From a bacterium (GTDB lineage: Bacteria; UBP4; UBA4092; JAOAEQ01), in contig JAOAEQ010000026.1 of NCBI GenBank assembly GCA_026416715.1, positions 1 through 34,536 of the forward strand: a stretch of DNA of 34,536 nucleotides, written 5' to 3'. Made by a program: the position numbers and the translations under genes. This document shows positions 17,019 to 26,155 of the stretch, one piece after another. Below the pieces are notes generated by a model, which saw nothing but the letters and a program-made list of their open reading frames with translations, was not told the DNA's origin and searched no databases. The first letter of the stretch is position 1, and each line of letters begins with the position of its first letter.

Positions 17019-17558
17019 ATGACTCGAGAAGAAGGATGGGAGTTGGTTTGCGCGCATGTACAGAATAAGAATCTGCGCAAACATATGCTAGCAACAGAAG
17101 CGGTATTAAAATCGCTGGCGCAACGGTTGAATGAACCGGTAGAAATCTGGTCATTCTGCGGGTTAGTCCATGATATCGATGTTGAGAAAACCGATGCTGA
17201 CCAGCATACGCTGGTAACTGCGCAGATTTTGCAAGAGAAAGGCGTTGCGCCGGAAATCATCCATGCGATTAAAGCGCATAACCAGAAAGTCCCTATCGAA
17301 AGCAAACTTGACCGCGCATTATTCGCTACTGATTCGTTAACCGGTCTAATCGTCGCTTGCGCATTAATTCATCCGGATAAAAAGCTGAAATCAATCAATC
17401 CGCAGTTTGTTCTGAACCGATTCGCTGAAAAACGTTTCGCTGCCGGCGCTCGTCGTGAAGATATCCAGACCTGTACGGAACTTGGATTAACGTTAGAGCA
17501 GTTCATCGACCTCGCATTAACCGCTATGCAGCAGATTGATCAAGAGTTGGGATTATAA
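17019..17558 (+). CDS. HD-domain metal-dependent phosphohydrolase
   Basis: A 179-residue cytoplasmic protein with the HD pattern: His22 in LRKHMLA, His51-Asp52 in GLVHDID, later His residues in DQHTLVT and KAHNQ, and an Asp in FATDSLTG. Members of this small HD family are often annotated as hydrolases of nucleotides or phosphate esters, but no substrate is fixed by sequence. The start is placed at ATG 17019 because GGAGGAG lies 6 bases before it; an in-frame ATG at 17004 would put that ribosome site inside the gene. It is divergent from the phosphodiesterase gene and convergent with the phosphorelay operon, so it appears to be a single-gene unit. Confidence 0.85.
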   Translation: MTREEGWELVCAHVQNKNLRKHMLATEAVLKSLAQRLNEPVEIWSFCGLVHDIDVEKTDADQHTLVTAQILQEKGVAPEIIHAIKAHNQKVPIESKLDRALFATDSLTGLIVACALIHPDKKLKSINPQFVLNRFAEKRFAAGARREDIQTCTELGLTLEQFIDLALTAMQQIDQELGL

Positions 17559-17626
17559 TCCTTACCACCAAGATATAAAGAAACTAAAACAACTGTTCGA
17601 GTGAACATTTTAACTCTATATTTTGT

Positions 17627-18715
17627 TTACTCAGGAGATTTTGGTAAGGGAAGTGCGAACCAGAAGGTTGCGCCTTTATCCGGATTATTCCGTGCACCGA
17701 TTTCTCCCTGATGTAACTCGATAATTTTCTTACAAATCGCTAAACCTAGTCCGGAACTTTTTTCACCGCCAGTTGGTTTATTACTTAATCGAGCGTATTT
17801 AACAAACAATTTCTGCATATCTTCATCTTTTAGTCCCGGACCAGTATCGCTGACTTCAACAAGAGCTTTTTCGGATTCAATTCGAGTGCGAACAGTAACC
17901 TTACTCCCTTTTTCACCAAATTTAATCGCGTTACTAACGAAATTCTCAATCACCTGCTGAATTCGATATTGGTCAGCATGAACTTGTATTGGAGTTGAAG
18001 GAATTTCATCCAACATTTCAATCTCTTTACTTTTCGCATAATCGAAATTATTGATTACCGCCATGCGCGCTATATCGTTGATATCGAACGATACGGGTTC
18101 AAGTTTCATCTGGCCATCTTCCATCGCTTGGAAATCGAGGAAATCGGTGATAATCCGTTTCATCATCTGCGCAAGGTTCGCTACTCGGCTAATCGAATTC
18201 TTCAATTCCGCAGGAACCTGTTCAATCGGAGCGAGCATGGAGTTCAGTAACGAAGTATACCCGATGATTCCGGTTAACGGATTTTTTAAATCATGACTGG
18301 CGATACGCAGAAATTCATCTTTTAATTCCGCAAGTCGTTTTAACGTCAATTGGGTTTGTACCCGAGCGTTGACCACCGGGAAATCTATCGGTTTCGTTAC
18401 ATAATCATTCGCACCGAGATTCAGCGCTTCAACGATATCTTCCGATTGGTCTTTTGCCGTTACCATAATAATCGGAAGTTCAGCAATGGTATATTTCTCC
18501 CGGAGTTTTTTTAATACTTCAATTCCGCTAATTTCCGGCATCATAATATCGAGCAGAATCAAATCGAATGATTGCGTTGCGGTCATTTCGAGCGCTTGTT
18601 TCCCATCAACCGCAACTTCAACCGTATGCCCGAGACGTTTCAACCGTCGGGATAACATATCCCGATTCATTTCATTATCATCTACGACCAGTAGTTTACC
18701 GAGCTCTTTTTTCAT
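17627..18715 (-). CDS. Receiver-histidine kinase fusion protein
   Basis: A 362-residue cytoplasmic protein in the order receiver (about 7-122, phospho-acceptor Asp56 in LILLDIMMP), short coiled linker, HisKA (about 130-200, phospho-donor His141 in ASHDLKNPLTG) and HATPase (about 240-360, with an N-box NFVSNAIKFG, DTGPGL and SSGLGLAI). There is no membrane segment or DNA-binding domain. A receiver at the N terminus means the kinase is probably switched by another kinase, most simply the hybrid kinase two genes upstream. Its ATG overlaps the stop of the lone-receiver gene in an ATGA (4 bases), which suggests translational coupling. It is the last gene of the operon. Confidence 0.95.
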   Translation of the reverse strand: MKKELGKLLVVDDNEMNRDMLSRRLKRLGHTVEVAVDGKQALEMTATQSFDLILLDIMMPEISGIEVLKKLREKYTIAELPIIMVTAKDQSEDIVEALNLGANDYVTKPIDFPVVNARVQTQLTLKRLAELKDEFLRIASHDLKNPLTGIIGYTSLLNSMLAPIEQVPAELKNSISRVANLAQMMKRIITDFLDFQAMEDGQMKLEPVSFDINDIARMAVINNFDYAKSKEIEMLDEIPSTPIQVHADQYRIQQVIENFVSNAIKFGEKGSKVTVRTRIESEKALVEVSDTGPGLKDEDMQKLFVKYARLSNKPTGGEKSSGLGLAICKKIIELHQGEIGARNNPDKGATFWFALPLPKSPE

Positions 18716-19101
18716 ATACCATTGTTCCTATCTGTTGAACGATTGAGTAAGTTCTGGATTTTTTCCAGTAATCGTGTTAAATCTATCGGTTTGGTATCAT
18801 AATCATCGCATCCAGCATCAAGCGCTTTCTCACGGTCGGAAACCATTGCATGCGCTGATAAGCCGAGTATCGGGATATGTTTCGTTGTTTCATCGGATTT
18901 GAGTAGTCTCGTTGCTTGCCAGCCATCCATCACCGGCATACTCATATCCATTAAAATCAAATCCGGCGATTCTTGTTTCACCATCCGGAGCGCCTGCTCG
19001 CCATCGCTCGCAACAACGATGGTATACCCACGCCGTTCTAACCGCCGTTGCAGCATATCCCGATTCATTTCATCATCTTCAACAAGAAGAATTTTTACCA
19101 T
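18712..19101 (-). CDS. Stand-alone receiver-domain response regulator
   Basis: A 129-residue protein that is only a CheY/DivK-like receiver: EDD acid pocket (8-10), phospho-acceptor Asp52 in LILMDMSMP, the Ser of LSAHA as switch residue, and Lys in DTKPID. With no output domain it should pass phosphate or bind a partner rather than DNA. It sits between the hybrid kinase (19 bases upstream) and the receiver-kinase (4-base overlap downstream), so it is likely the relay or brake between the two. GGGAG lies just before the ATG. Confidence 0.95.
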   Translation of the reverse strand: MVKILLVEDDEMNRDMLQRRLERRGYTIVVASDGEQALRMVKQESPDLILMDMSMPVMDGWQATRLLKSDETTKHIPILGLSAHAMVSDREKALDAGCDDYDTKPIDLTRLLEKIQNLLNRSTDRNNGI

Positions 19102-19120
19102 AGTCTCCCTAATACCATTC

Positions 19121-20998
19121 TCATTTTGATTTTAATTTACCAACAGCTAATACTTGGTTCTTGATTTCTCGCAGTAAATCTTCTTTTCCATAATCACCTT
19201 TTTGCAAAATCCGTTGTACCGACCCTTCTAATCGCTGACGGTCCTGGTGCGATAAATCTTTTGCGGTGATAACGACAACGGGAATCGACTGCCATTTCTG
19301 TTGTTTCCGTAGTTCCGCTAAAAATTCGAATCCGTCCATTTCCGGCATCATTAAATCCAGCAGAATTAATGCCGGAATAGTCTGTTCTAACTGCATTAAC
19401 GCAACCCGCCCGTTTTCTGCAGTGAATACTTTCCATCCTTCTTTCAACAACATGCGGGAAATCATCTCCCGCGTAGCCGGGTCATCTTCAACGACCAGCA
19501 CCGGACATGGCGGATGCTCACAACGGTATCTCCGGAGAATCGAAACCAGTTGCTCTTTTTCCACCGGTTTCATTAAATAATCGGTTGCACCAAGCGCATA
19601 GCCGATATTCTTCTCATCTACCATCGTTAACATGATGACCGGAATATCCGCTATCGCCGGATTCGCTTTAATAGCGCTTAACACCTGCCATCCATCTATA
19701 TGCGGCATCATTACGTCCAGCGTGATAACTTTCGGTTTAACCTGTTCCGCGAGTTTCAATCCTTCTTCTCCGCTTGATGCCGTTACGACACGATACCCTT
19801 CTTTCTCGAGAAACCGGCGCATTAACTCCAGCACTTCCGGGTCGTCATCAATCGCTAGGATAGTCTCTTGCGGTTGAACTACCGGAACCGGCTCAGGTTG
19901 AGGTTTCACCGACGGTGGTGTTGGGGTTGGTTTCGGCTTTGATTCAGTTGGCGCAACTTCTGCCGGAATACGAACGGTAAACTTTGTTCCTTTTCCCGCT
20001 TCACTTTCTACCGATATCGTTCCGCCCATCATTTCGCAGAACCGTTTGCTGATAACTAACCCTAGCCCTGTTCCGCCATATTTCCGTGTGGTTGACGAAT
20101 CCGCTTGCGAGAATTCCTTAAACAATTTCTGCAGTTGTTCCGGTGTCATCCCGATACCGGTATCCGCTACCGTTACACTTATCCAATCTTGATAATTGAA
20201 CGTTTCCCGAGAAACCGTTAACGTTATGTTCCCTTTTTCCGTAAACTTACTTGCGTTACTGATGAGATTAAACAGTATCTGGCGGAACTTAGTCATATCT
20301 GCGCGCATCGTTCCGAGGTCTCCGGAAACTTGCAAGGATAACGTATTTGAGTTCTTATCGATCAGCGGTTTCGAGGTGGTTATGACATCTTCAATCACAT
20401 TCCGCACATCAAACGTTTCCAGAAACAATTCCATTTTCCCGGCTTCTATTTTCGACAAATCAAGGATATCATTGATTAACGCAAGCAGATGTTTCCCCGC
20501 AGAATTGATTTTTTTCAGGTCGGGAATGAAATCAGTTTGCCCGATATCTTGTGCTTCTTCCTGCAACATTTCGCTATATCCAATAATCGCATTCAGTGGC
20601 GTCCGCAGTTCATGACTCATTTTCGCGAGAAACTGGCTTTTCGCTTTATTCGCTTCTTCCGCAGCTTCTTTCGCAATCCGCAGTTCTTCTAAGATTTTTT
20701 TCCGTTCCTCCAATTCTTTCGCTAACGCTTTTTGTGACCGGTCGAGTTTCTGGTTCAGCTTGAATATATAGAGAACTCCGAGCAGTAAAAGAATGAAAAA
20801 GATAGCGAATAGCCGTAAATCTATCTTTCCTTCAACCGACATATTGGTTAACGTGTCGATAATATCTGACCAGAATCCCCTCGATTTAACTTGATTCGCT
20901 AAATTCGGATTTACCGTAGCAACGATACCCTGCGGATAACCGATATTCCACAACAGAACGATGAACATCCATACAACGAATAATTTTTGTTTGGTCAT
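19121..20998 (-). CDS. Membrane hybrid sensor histidine kinase with two receivers
   Basis: The 625-residue protein starts with a signal-anchor helix (about 6-18), a short periplasmic stretch (about 25-60) and a second membrane helix (62-79). A coiled coil (82-120), HisKA (His129 in [13 protein letters not shown]) and HATPase (about 235-346; N-box [22 protein letters not shown]) follow. A Pro-rich linker (351-377) leads to receiver 1 (about 379-490, Asp428 in TLDVMMP) and receiver 2 (about 499-617, Asp548 in LLDLMMP). Receiver 2 ends with ILQKGDYG in place of the usual TKP motif. The periplasmic part is too short for a known sensor domain, so the signal may come through the membrane or a partner. 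The start has AGGGATAG upstream. It is the first gene of a three-gene phosphorelay operon. Confidence 0.95.
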   Translation of the reverse strand: MTKQKLFVVWMFIVLLWNIGYPQGIVATVNPNLANQVKSRGFWSDIIDTLTNMSVEGKIDLRLFAIFFILLLLGVLYIFKLNQKLDRSQKALAKELEERKKILEELRIAKEAAEEANKAKSQFLAKMSHELRTPLNAIIGYSEMLQEEAQDIGQTDFIPDLKKINSAGKHLLALINDILDLSKIEAGKMELFLETFDVRNVIEDVITTSKPLIDKNSNTLSLQVSGDLGTMRADMTKFRQILFNLISNASKFTEKGNITLTVSRETFNYQDWISVTVADTGIGMTPEQLQKLFKEFSQADSSTTRKYGGTGLGLVISKRFCEMMGGTISVESEAGKGTKFTVRIPAEVAPTESKPKPTPTPPSVKPQPEPVPVVQPQETILAIDDDPEVLELMRRFLEKEGYRVVTASSGEEGLKLAEQVKPKVITLDVMMPHIDGWQVLSAIKANPAIADIPVIMLTMVDEKNIGYALGATDYLMKPVEKEQLVSILRRYRCEHPPCPVLVVEDDPATREMISRMLLKEGWKVFTAENGRVALMQLEQTIPALILLDLMMPEMDGFEFLAELRKQQKWQSIPVVVITAKDLSHQDRQRLEGSVQRILQKGDYGKEDLLREIKNQVLAVGKLKSK

Positions 20999-21304
20999 AT
21001 CTATCCCTACATTAATGTTAGGATGGCAATTCTATAATTATTGTTATGCAAAATTAACCTGATGTCAATCTAATTTCTGCGTAATTTAATTATATTTGTT
21101 CTATTAAGTATAATGTATAATAGTATAGGTCAATTCTTGGTAACTAACAGGTTTTTTATCGATAAGCTAGGGGTGAAGGAACATAGATAGTTTTTCTATC
21201 AACCCATTCTCTCTGAAGCGCTCAAACGCTCAAACAGTATAATTTACCTTAATACGATTTTATACTAGAATATTACTTTAGATTTTATCAGGAGGAATTA
21301 TCGT
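20999..21304. other. Divergent promoter region
   Basis: This spacer separates the minus-strand phosphorelay operon from a plus-strand small membrane protein gene. It is AT-rich with TATAAT-like hexamers at 21109-21114 and 21116-21121, but no well-spaced -35 box could be assigned. GCTCAAAC is repeated twice in tandem near 21220-21236. No ORF is supported. Confidence 0.4.
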
Positions 21305-21619
21305 ATGCAAAAACAATTGTTATCTGATATGTTAACCAGTAGCAAAGTTAAATATAAACCTGCGATTCTGGTAGCAATTATTATTATCTTTTTTGGGTCA
21401 GTTTGTATTGTTATCCAATTATTTCCAACGAGATTAGGGAATATTGTTGTAGATTATTTTGCGTTCGCTGCTGGGATATTGCTAATCAGTGATGCGCTCT
21501 ATAAACTCCGGACGGAGCCGGAGAAACCGTGGAGTTATCAACTCGTCCGACTATGCCGATTGATTATTGGAGTCTGTATTTTTACAATCCACGCGCTGCA
21601 GTTTATTTATAAGGTTTAA
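21305..21619 (+). CDS. Small hypothetical membrane protein
   Basis: A 104-residue protein I do not recognise. It has three predicted membrane helices: about 20-41 (rich in I and F), 51-64 (DYFAFAAGILLISDAL) and 80-101. The loops are basic (KVKYK before the first helix, YKLRTEPEKP after the second). A strong AGGAGG sits about 9 bases before the ATG, and the sequence has normal codon use, so I consider it real. It stands alone, upstream of a palindrome array and convergent with the subtilase gene. The function is unknown. Confidence 0.7.
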   Translation: MQKQLLSDMLTSSKVKYKPAILVAIIIIFFGSVCIVIQLFPTRLGNIVVDYFAFAAGILLISDALYKLRTEPEKPWSYQLVRLCRLIIGVCIFTIHALQFIYKV

Positions 21620-21656
21620 CGAACGTTGAGATGAAGGAATAAAGACCGGAAATAGA

Positions 21657-21753
21657 TTCCCCCTGTAAGGGCGACTGAATTGAGCCCAGCATACAATGCT
21701 GGGTAGGTAGAATGTGATAGGTTAATCAATCCCGTAGGGATGACTGAATGTAG
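21657..21753. repeat. Third CCCAGC-type palindrome array
   Basis: Between two convergent genes lie a CCCCTGTAAGGG-type hairpin followed by GACTGAAT, CCCAGCAT/ATGCTGGG (21685-21703) and ATCCCGTAGGGAT followed by GACTGAATGTAGCC, where the partner CCCAGC hairpin is missing. The last unit is therefore a truncated element abutting the end of the subtilase gene. Confidence 0.8.
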
Positions 21754-21763
21754 CCTTTGCGGA

Positions 21764-22966
21764 TTAGCGGAAAAGCGGTTCATTCGCCCAATTAGGATTT
21801 GCATTCGCAAAGAAGAACAGCGGATATTGAACTACCGCTTCCGCATTAACCAACCCTGCACCTTGTTTCTCTGCGGATAATCCTAAATTCGTTGCCGTTG
21901 TCTGAAGAACGGATTTAATTTCTGCCGGTGATTGGTTCGGATACTGTGCTAGTCGTAATGCTACTACGCCGGTAACATGCGGAGTAGCCATCGAGGTTCC
22001 GGACATCGTGGTATATTCGGATTTTTTATACGTCGAATATATTTGTGCGCCCGGTGCAGTGATATCTACTTCCGGTCCGTAACTACTAAAACTCGCTAAA
22101 TTCAGATTCGCATCGAGTGCGGAAACAGCGATAACTTCCGGATATGCACCCGGATAATCGACGCTATTCGGCGCTCCGTCATTCCCAGCAGCGGCTACTA
22201 ACGTTATTCCGGCACGATATGTTTTCGTTATCGCTTCCTGTTCAGATACATTCGACGCATTGCTCCCGAAACTCATATTGATAACCTTAATCTGGTTATC
22301 GATACACCATTGCAATCCTTCAATGATATCAGATAACCAGCCGGTTCCAGCAGCGTTAAGCACTTTCACCGCATACAGATGCACTTCCGGCGCTACTCCA
22401 ACCACGCCGATAGCGTTATTCACCGCAGCTACGATACCCGCAACATGGGTTCCGTGCCCATTATCATCATTAGCGGATTTTCCGGGTTTGATAGTATTAA
22501 TTCCGCCTTTAATGTTCGCTTTCAAGTCCGGATGCGTTAAATCTATCCCAGTATCCATAATCGCTACTTTAACCGCAGTTCCTTTACTAATCGACCACGC
22601 TGCAGGCGCTCGCACCGTAGCGATACCCCACGGGATAACCTGTGCCGGTGGTGGCGGTGGTTGTGGTTTTCCTGTCGCATAGAATACAATATCGTCATCA
22701 ATCCGTTTAATTTCAGCGCGTTTTGCGAGCGCAGATTTAACCGTATCGTTCGGTAATACCACTGCGCTACCGTTAATCAACCGCAGATGTTTGACTACCG
22801 TTCCGCCAGCATTTTGTATCAGACCGGATTTAACTTCATCAGGTATCGGTTTCTCAAACACGACAATATATTTCCCATTCGGCTGCGCTCCCGCTACTCC
22901 AATCCACCATAAACATATACTGATTAATATTGTGAACAACATTATTATTTTATTGCGGTGGTTCAT
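21764..22966 (-). CDS. Secreted subtilisin-like serine protease (S8)
   Basis: A 400-residue exported subtilase. A signal peptide (1-27, ends GVAGA) is followed by an I9-type inhibitor propeptide (about 31-97) and a linker with five prolines in a row (102-109). The catalytic domain (about 112-385) has Asp138 (IMDTGI), His171 (NGHGTHVAG), oxyanion Asn262 (AAAGNDG) and Ser325 (GTSMATPH). All catalytic residues are present, so it should be an active endopeptidase after propeptide removal. The start is ATG 22966 because AGGAGGAG lies just before it; an in-frame ATG 11 codons upstream would include that ribosome site. It is not operonic. Its role may be nutrient or surface protein processing. Confidence 0.95.
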   Translation of the reverse strand: MNHRNKIIMLFTILISICLWWIGVAGAQPNGKYIVVFEKPIPDEVKSGLIQNAGGTVVKHLRLINGSAVVLPNDTVKSALAKRAEIKRIDDDIVFYATGKPQPPPPPAQVIPWGIATVRAPAAWSISKGTAVKVAIMDTGIDLTHPDLKANIKGGINTIKPGKSANDDNGHGTHVAGIVAAVNNAIGVVGVAPEVHLYAVKVLNAAGTGWLSDIIEGLQWCIDNQIKVINMSFGSNASNVSEQEAITKTYRAGITLVAAAGNDGAPNSVDYPGAYPEVIAVSALDANLNLASFSSYGPEVDITAPGAQIYSTYKKSEYTTMSGTSMATPHVTGVVALRLAQYPNQSPAEIKSVLQTTATNLGLSAEKQGAGLVNAEAVVQYPLFFFANANPNWANEPLFR

Positions 22967-23145
22967 AGCGTATTCTCCTCCTGATTGTTTATAGTCCATA
23001 AAGCTATATTGTTACCGGTAATGTATATTATACTATATGCCTATCTTATCCATCTTGTCAAGCAAAGAGATTTAGGTTCGGTTTTCTTAACGGAACGGAG
23101 CAGTTGAACGGAACGCTAGTTACGATTCACGGTTAGTATTTTGCT

Positions 23146-23169
23146 ATTGACTTTTTATCATTGGTCAAT
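23146..23169. promoter_or_regulatory. ATTGAC/GTCAAT inverted repeat upstream of the DAHP synthase gene
   Basis: ATTGAC (23146-23151) and GTCAAT (23164-23169) are separated by 12 bases and lie about 45 bases before the ATG. The left arm contains TTGACT, a fair -35 box, although no good -10 is seen at the right distance. It could be an operator or a promoter; the evidence is slight. Confidence 0.25.
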
Positions 23170-23212
23170 TTCATTTTTTGATAGGTTTTTAGATTTCTAA
23201 AAGGATAGTAGT

Positions 23213-24250
23213 ATGGGATTCGAATATTTACGTAAAATCCCGACTCCAGCGGAAATCTTGCAAGAGATGCCGCTCGATGTCGCGCTAAAAAAAATCAAAC
23301 TGAACCGGGATAAAGAAATCCGGGCGATTTTCGAACGAACAAGTGATAAATTCCTGATTATCATTGGTCCGTGTTCTGCGGATAACGAAGATGCGGTCTG
23401 CGAATATGTTAACCGTCTTGCACGATTGCAGGAGAAAGTAGCTGACCGCCTGCTACTTATCCCACGAATATATACCAATAAACCACGCACGACCGGCGCA
23501 GGATATAAAGGGATGGTTCACCAGCCGGATCCGAACGATTCGCCGAATATCGTTGAAGGATTGAAAGCGATTCGGAAACTGCATCTACGGTCATTGCGGG
23601 AATCGCATCTCCCCGCAGCGGATGAAATGCTCTATCCGGCGAATTATCCTTATTTAGAAGATGTGTTGAGTTATGTCGCGATTGGCGCTAGGTCGGTTGA
23701 AAACCAGCAGCATCGGTTAACCGTTAGCGGACTGGATATCCCGATTGGAATGAAGAACCCGACCAGCGGTGATTTGAACGTTATGCTGAACTCGATACAA
23801 GCGGCGCAACTTCCGCATATTTTCATTTATACCGGCTGGGAAGTTCGTACCAGTGGGAATCCGTTAGCGCATGCGGTGCTACGCGGTGCGTTCAATCAAT
23901 ATGGACAAGCGATTCCGAACTATCATTATGAAGATTTAATCCGGTGCGCTGAACTCTATCAGAAACGGGAACTCGCGAATCCAACCATCATCGTTGATAC
24001 CAACCATTCGAATTCGGCGAAACAGTATCAGGAACAACCACGAATCGCTATGGAAGTTTTGCATAGCGCAAAGAATTCGTCGACGCTCCGCAAAATGGTT
24101 AAAGGATTGATGATTGAAAGTTATCTGGTTGATGGTGCGCAAGATGCTCCCGGCACAGTTTACGGGCAATCAATCACCGACCCTTGTCTCGGCTGGGAAA
24201 CTACGGAACGACTTCTGTTCGATATTGCCGAATATTTAGCTACTTTTTAA
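23213..24250 (+). CDS. 3-deoxy-7-phosphoheptulonate (DAHP) synthase, class I
   Basis: Joins phosphoenolpyruvate and erythrose 4-phosphate to make DAHP, the first step of the shikimate pathway to aromatic amino acids. The 345-residue length matches AroF/G/H-type enzymes. Visible are IGPCSA (metal ligand Cys54), NKPRTTGAGYKG (substrate phosphate-binding region), AIGARSVENQQHR, TNHSNS (metal His), MIESYLVDG (metal Glu) and ITDPCLGW (metal Asp). The PRTTG..YKG and DTNHSNS variants differ from the Escherichia coli PRTTVGWKG and SHANS forms but are compatible with a related subgroup. Whether it is feedback-inhibited cannot be read from the sequence. Its ATG has AAAGGAT upstream. It is a single-gene unit. 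Confidence 0.96.
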   Translation: MGFEYLRKIPTPAEILQEMPLDVALKKIKLNRDKEIRAIFERTSDKFLIIIGPCSADNEDAVCEYVNRLARLQEKVADRLLLIPRIYTNKPRTTGAGYKGMVHQPDPNDSPNIVEGLKAIRKLHLRSLRESHLPAADEMLYPANYPYLEDVLSYVAIGARSVENQQHRLTVSGLDIPIGMKNPTSGDLNVMLNSIQAAQLPHIFIYTGWEVRTSGNPLAHAVLRGAFNQYGQAIPNYHYEDLIRCAELYQKRELANPTIIVDTNHSNSAKQYQEQPRIAMEVLHSAKNSSTLRKMVKGLMIESYLVDGAQDAPGTVYGQSITDPCLGWETTERLLFDIAEYLATF

Positions 24251-24631
24251 TCTAACCCCGAAACATACACGAATTTACGCTAATAACATACCTACCGCCT
24301 ACGGAGTAGAATGAGAATTGAACCGTTCAATTCTCATTCCGCTACGGGGTAGAACCCGAGTTGAACGGTTCAATTCGGGTATCTCTACCGGTTGAGTACA
24401 TTAATGTTATCGGTTAATAGGATAAACGGGTTAGGAAAAAATTATATTGATTTTATTGGAGTTAGATTAACTATCGAGCAAAATCCGAACTTCGGACTCT
24501 GCACGAATAAAAAATAAATCATATCGACCCAGGGTTAATTTGATTTTTGGTGAGATAGGGATTTGATACATCTAACGTTAACGGGTAAACTGCATAGGTT
24601 AACCGTATCTATCCGTGGTTAAGCAGGGAAG
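24251..24631. other. Gene-free convergent spacer holding twin palindromes
   Basis: This spacer lies between the DAHP synthase gene (+) and the namZ gene (-), which converge. It holds the twin palindromes described separately and a short palindrome TCCGAA C TTCGGA (24484-24496). No ORF and no T-tailed terminator were found. Confidence 0.6.
24297..24380. repeat. Two tandem palindromic units with a shared TTGAAC-GTTCAA core
   Basis: Unit 1 has CTACGGAGTAGA followed by the palindrome at 24309-24339, in which a 14-base arm (GAATGAGAATTGAA) pairs perfectly with its partner around CCG. Unit 2 has CTACGGGGTAGA followed by the palindrome at 24354-24380 (ACCCGAGTTGAA paired with TTCAATTCGGGT, one G-T). 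The left flank and the core are conserved between the units, whereas the outer arms differ yet stay self-complementary. Confidence 0.8.
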
Positions 24632-25879
24632 TTAATATAGCAGATATTTTTTCCGCACTTGAATAAATTTATCTAACGCTGGCTGCCATTTTTTTATGAT
24701 TTCTTCCGGAGTTAGCTTTTGTTCCGCTAGCATCTTCCAGGTTTCTGGGTCGCCAGTTTCGGTTTTAAACCCGTCTCGCGCTTTAAATTTATCCGGTGCA
24801 GTTTCATAAATCGCTTGCGCTAAATGTAATCCAGCAAGAACTGAATTCAGTTTATCCCGGTCGGTGATTATCGCAAAAACACCATAGCAGGTCTGGTCTT
24901 TAAACTGATGATATTTTGCCGTCGGAACGAAAGTATAAGGAACAAACCGCACTCCTGGGATATTTCGGTTCGCGAGGTTCTCCGCAAGTTTCCGACTATC
25001 AATATACGGTGCACCATACATCTCAAACGGTCTATCCGTCCCACGGCCAGGAGATAATATCGTGGTTTCTAATGTTCCGGGACCAGGATATAAAATTGCA
25101 CCGTTTAATGTTTTCATATTCGGGCTGGGATTAACCCAGAGTAATCCGGTCTGGTCGTAATACATCCACCGCTGCCAGTTTTTCATCGGGATAACTTCTA
25201 AATCGCAACCGATACCGAAATAATCATTGAACATCAGCGCTAGTTCACCGATAGTCATCCCATGCCGAGTTGCTATCGGATAAATGCAGGTAAATTGACC
25301 GCAGAGTTCTTTCGGTGGGATAGCTCCTTCAACTTTCAATCCGCCAATCGGATTCGGTCGGTCGAGTACGATAAATTTAATCTTATTTTCTTTCGCCGCT
25401 TCCATACAATGCGCCATAGTCGCAATATAGGTATAAAACCGGCAGCCGATATCCTGCATATCGAATACCAGTACATCAATTCCTTTAAGCATCTCCGGAG
25501 TCGGTTTGCGTGTTCTCCCGTAAAGACTATATACCGGTAGACCAGTTCGGGTATCTTTTCCCGATTCAACCGCTTCATCAGCGGTTCCGGTCAGCCCATG
25601 TTCCGGACTGAATAATGCGACTAACTTGCAGGTTTTATTGCTAAACAACAATTCGATAGCGTGGATTCCGTTTCGGGATAATGCGGTATGATTGGTTATT
25701 AGCCCGACCCGTTTCCCAGCAAGTGGCGCGCAATCTCTTTCAAGCAGTACATCTAATCCGGGATATACATTACCTAATACATCGGTTTGTTCAGATTTAC
25801 GAGGCATAAATTCTGGTTCTCCTAAACTATATTGAATGAGTGAAAAGAATATGATAACGAGCGTTAGTATAATGTTCAT
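24632..25879 (-). CDS. namZ: Exo-beta-N-acetylmuramidase NamZ-like (DUF1343)
   Basis: A 415-residue exported protein of the DUF1343 family (PF07075; GH171), which includes NamZ, an enzyme that removes terminal N-acetylmuramic acid from peptidoglycan fragments. A signal peptide covers 1-20. The catalytic domain shows GLDVLLE, GLITNHTA (59-66), FSPEHG with Glu93 in the position of the family's catalytic acid, DMQDIGCRFYTYI, LDRPNPIGG, RHGMTIGE and SPGRGTDRPFE. The C-terminal part (about 330-415) is the family's second domain. It likely serves cell-wall recycling or scavenging in the periplasm. No N-acetylglucosaminidase or muropeptide transporter gene is next to it. The start lacks a clear Shine-Dalgarno sequence, but the signal peptide supports it. 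A palindrome array lies just upstream of the start. Confidence 0.92.
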   Translation of the reverse strand: MNIILTLVIIFFSLIQYSLGEPEFMPRKSEQTDVLGNVYPGLDVLLERDCAPLAGKRVGLITNHTALSRNGIHAIELLFSNKTCKLVALFSPEHGLTGTADEAVESGKDTRTGLPVYSLYGRTRKPTPEMLKGIDVLVFDMQDIGCRFYTYIATMAHCMEAAKENKIKFIVLDRPNPIGGLKVEGAIPPKELCGQFTCIYPIATRHGMTIGELALMFNDYFGIGCDLEVIPMKNWQRWMYYDQTGLLWVNPSPNMKTLNGAILYPGPGTLETTILSPGRGTDRPFEMYGAPYIDSRKLAENLANRNIPGVRFVPYTFVPTAKYHQFKDQTCYGVFAIITDRDKLNSVLAGLHLAQAIYETAPDKFKARDGFKTETGDPETWKMLAEQKLTPEEIIKKWQPALDKFIQVRKKYLLY

Positions 25880-25908
25880 AAAATAATCCGAATTGGTGGA
25901 TTTCAGTC

Positions 25909-25992
25909 ATCCCTACGGGATTGATTAACCGTTCGCTTGCTTCCTCCCCAGCATTCCATGCTGGGCTAGATTCAATCGCCCCATTCGGGGCT
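25909..25992. repeat. Fourth CCCAGC-type palindrome array
   Basis: ATCCC/GGGAT (25909-25921), CCCAGCAT/ATGCTGGG (25947-25965), the linker CTAGATTCAATC, and GCCCC/GGGGC (25978-25991). The last two hairpins with their linker repeat the arrangement at 370-416 and 5587-5630. The array lies upstream of the namZ-like start on its minus strand. Confidence 0.85.
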
Positions 25993-26114
25993 AATAACAA
26001 TCTTCCAACCTAATGTATTGAATTCTACCTAATGATGTAGCAATTATAGAGGGATACCTTAATTATTGTCAAGCAATCTTTCGAACGTAACGGAAGAACG
26101 AAAGAATAATTACC

Positions 26115-26155
26115 AAAAAAAAAAGCAAACTCACCGATGGTAAGTTTGCTTTTTT
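26115..26155. terminator. Strong bidirectional intrinsic terminator
   Basis: AGCAAACTCACC (26124-26135) pairs with GGTAAGTTTGCT (26139-26150) with one mismatch around a 3-base loop. Ten A residues precede it, giving a U-run for minus-strand transcripts, and six T residues close it on the plus strand. It lies 124 bases past the stop of the secretin-like gene and should end the sigma/anti-sigma/secretin-like unit. An 82-codon open frame running through it is not a gene. Confidence 0.9.
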
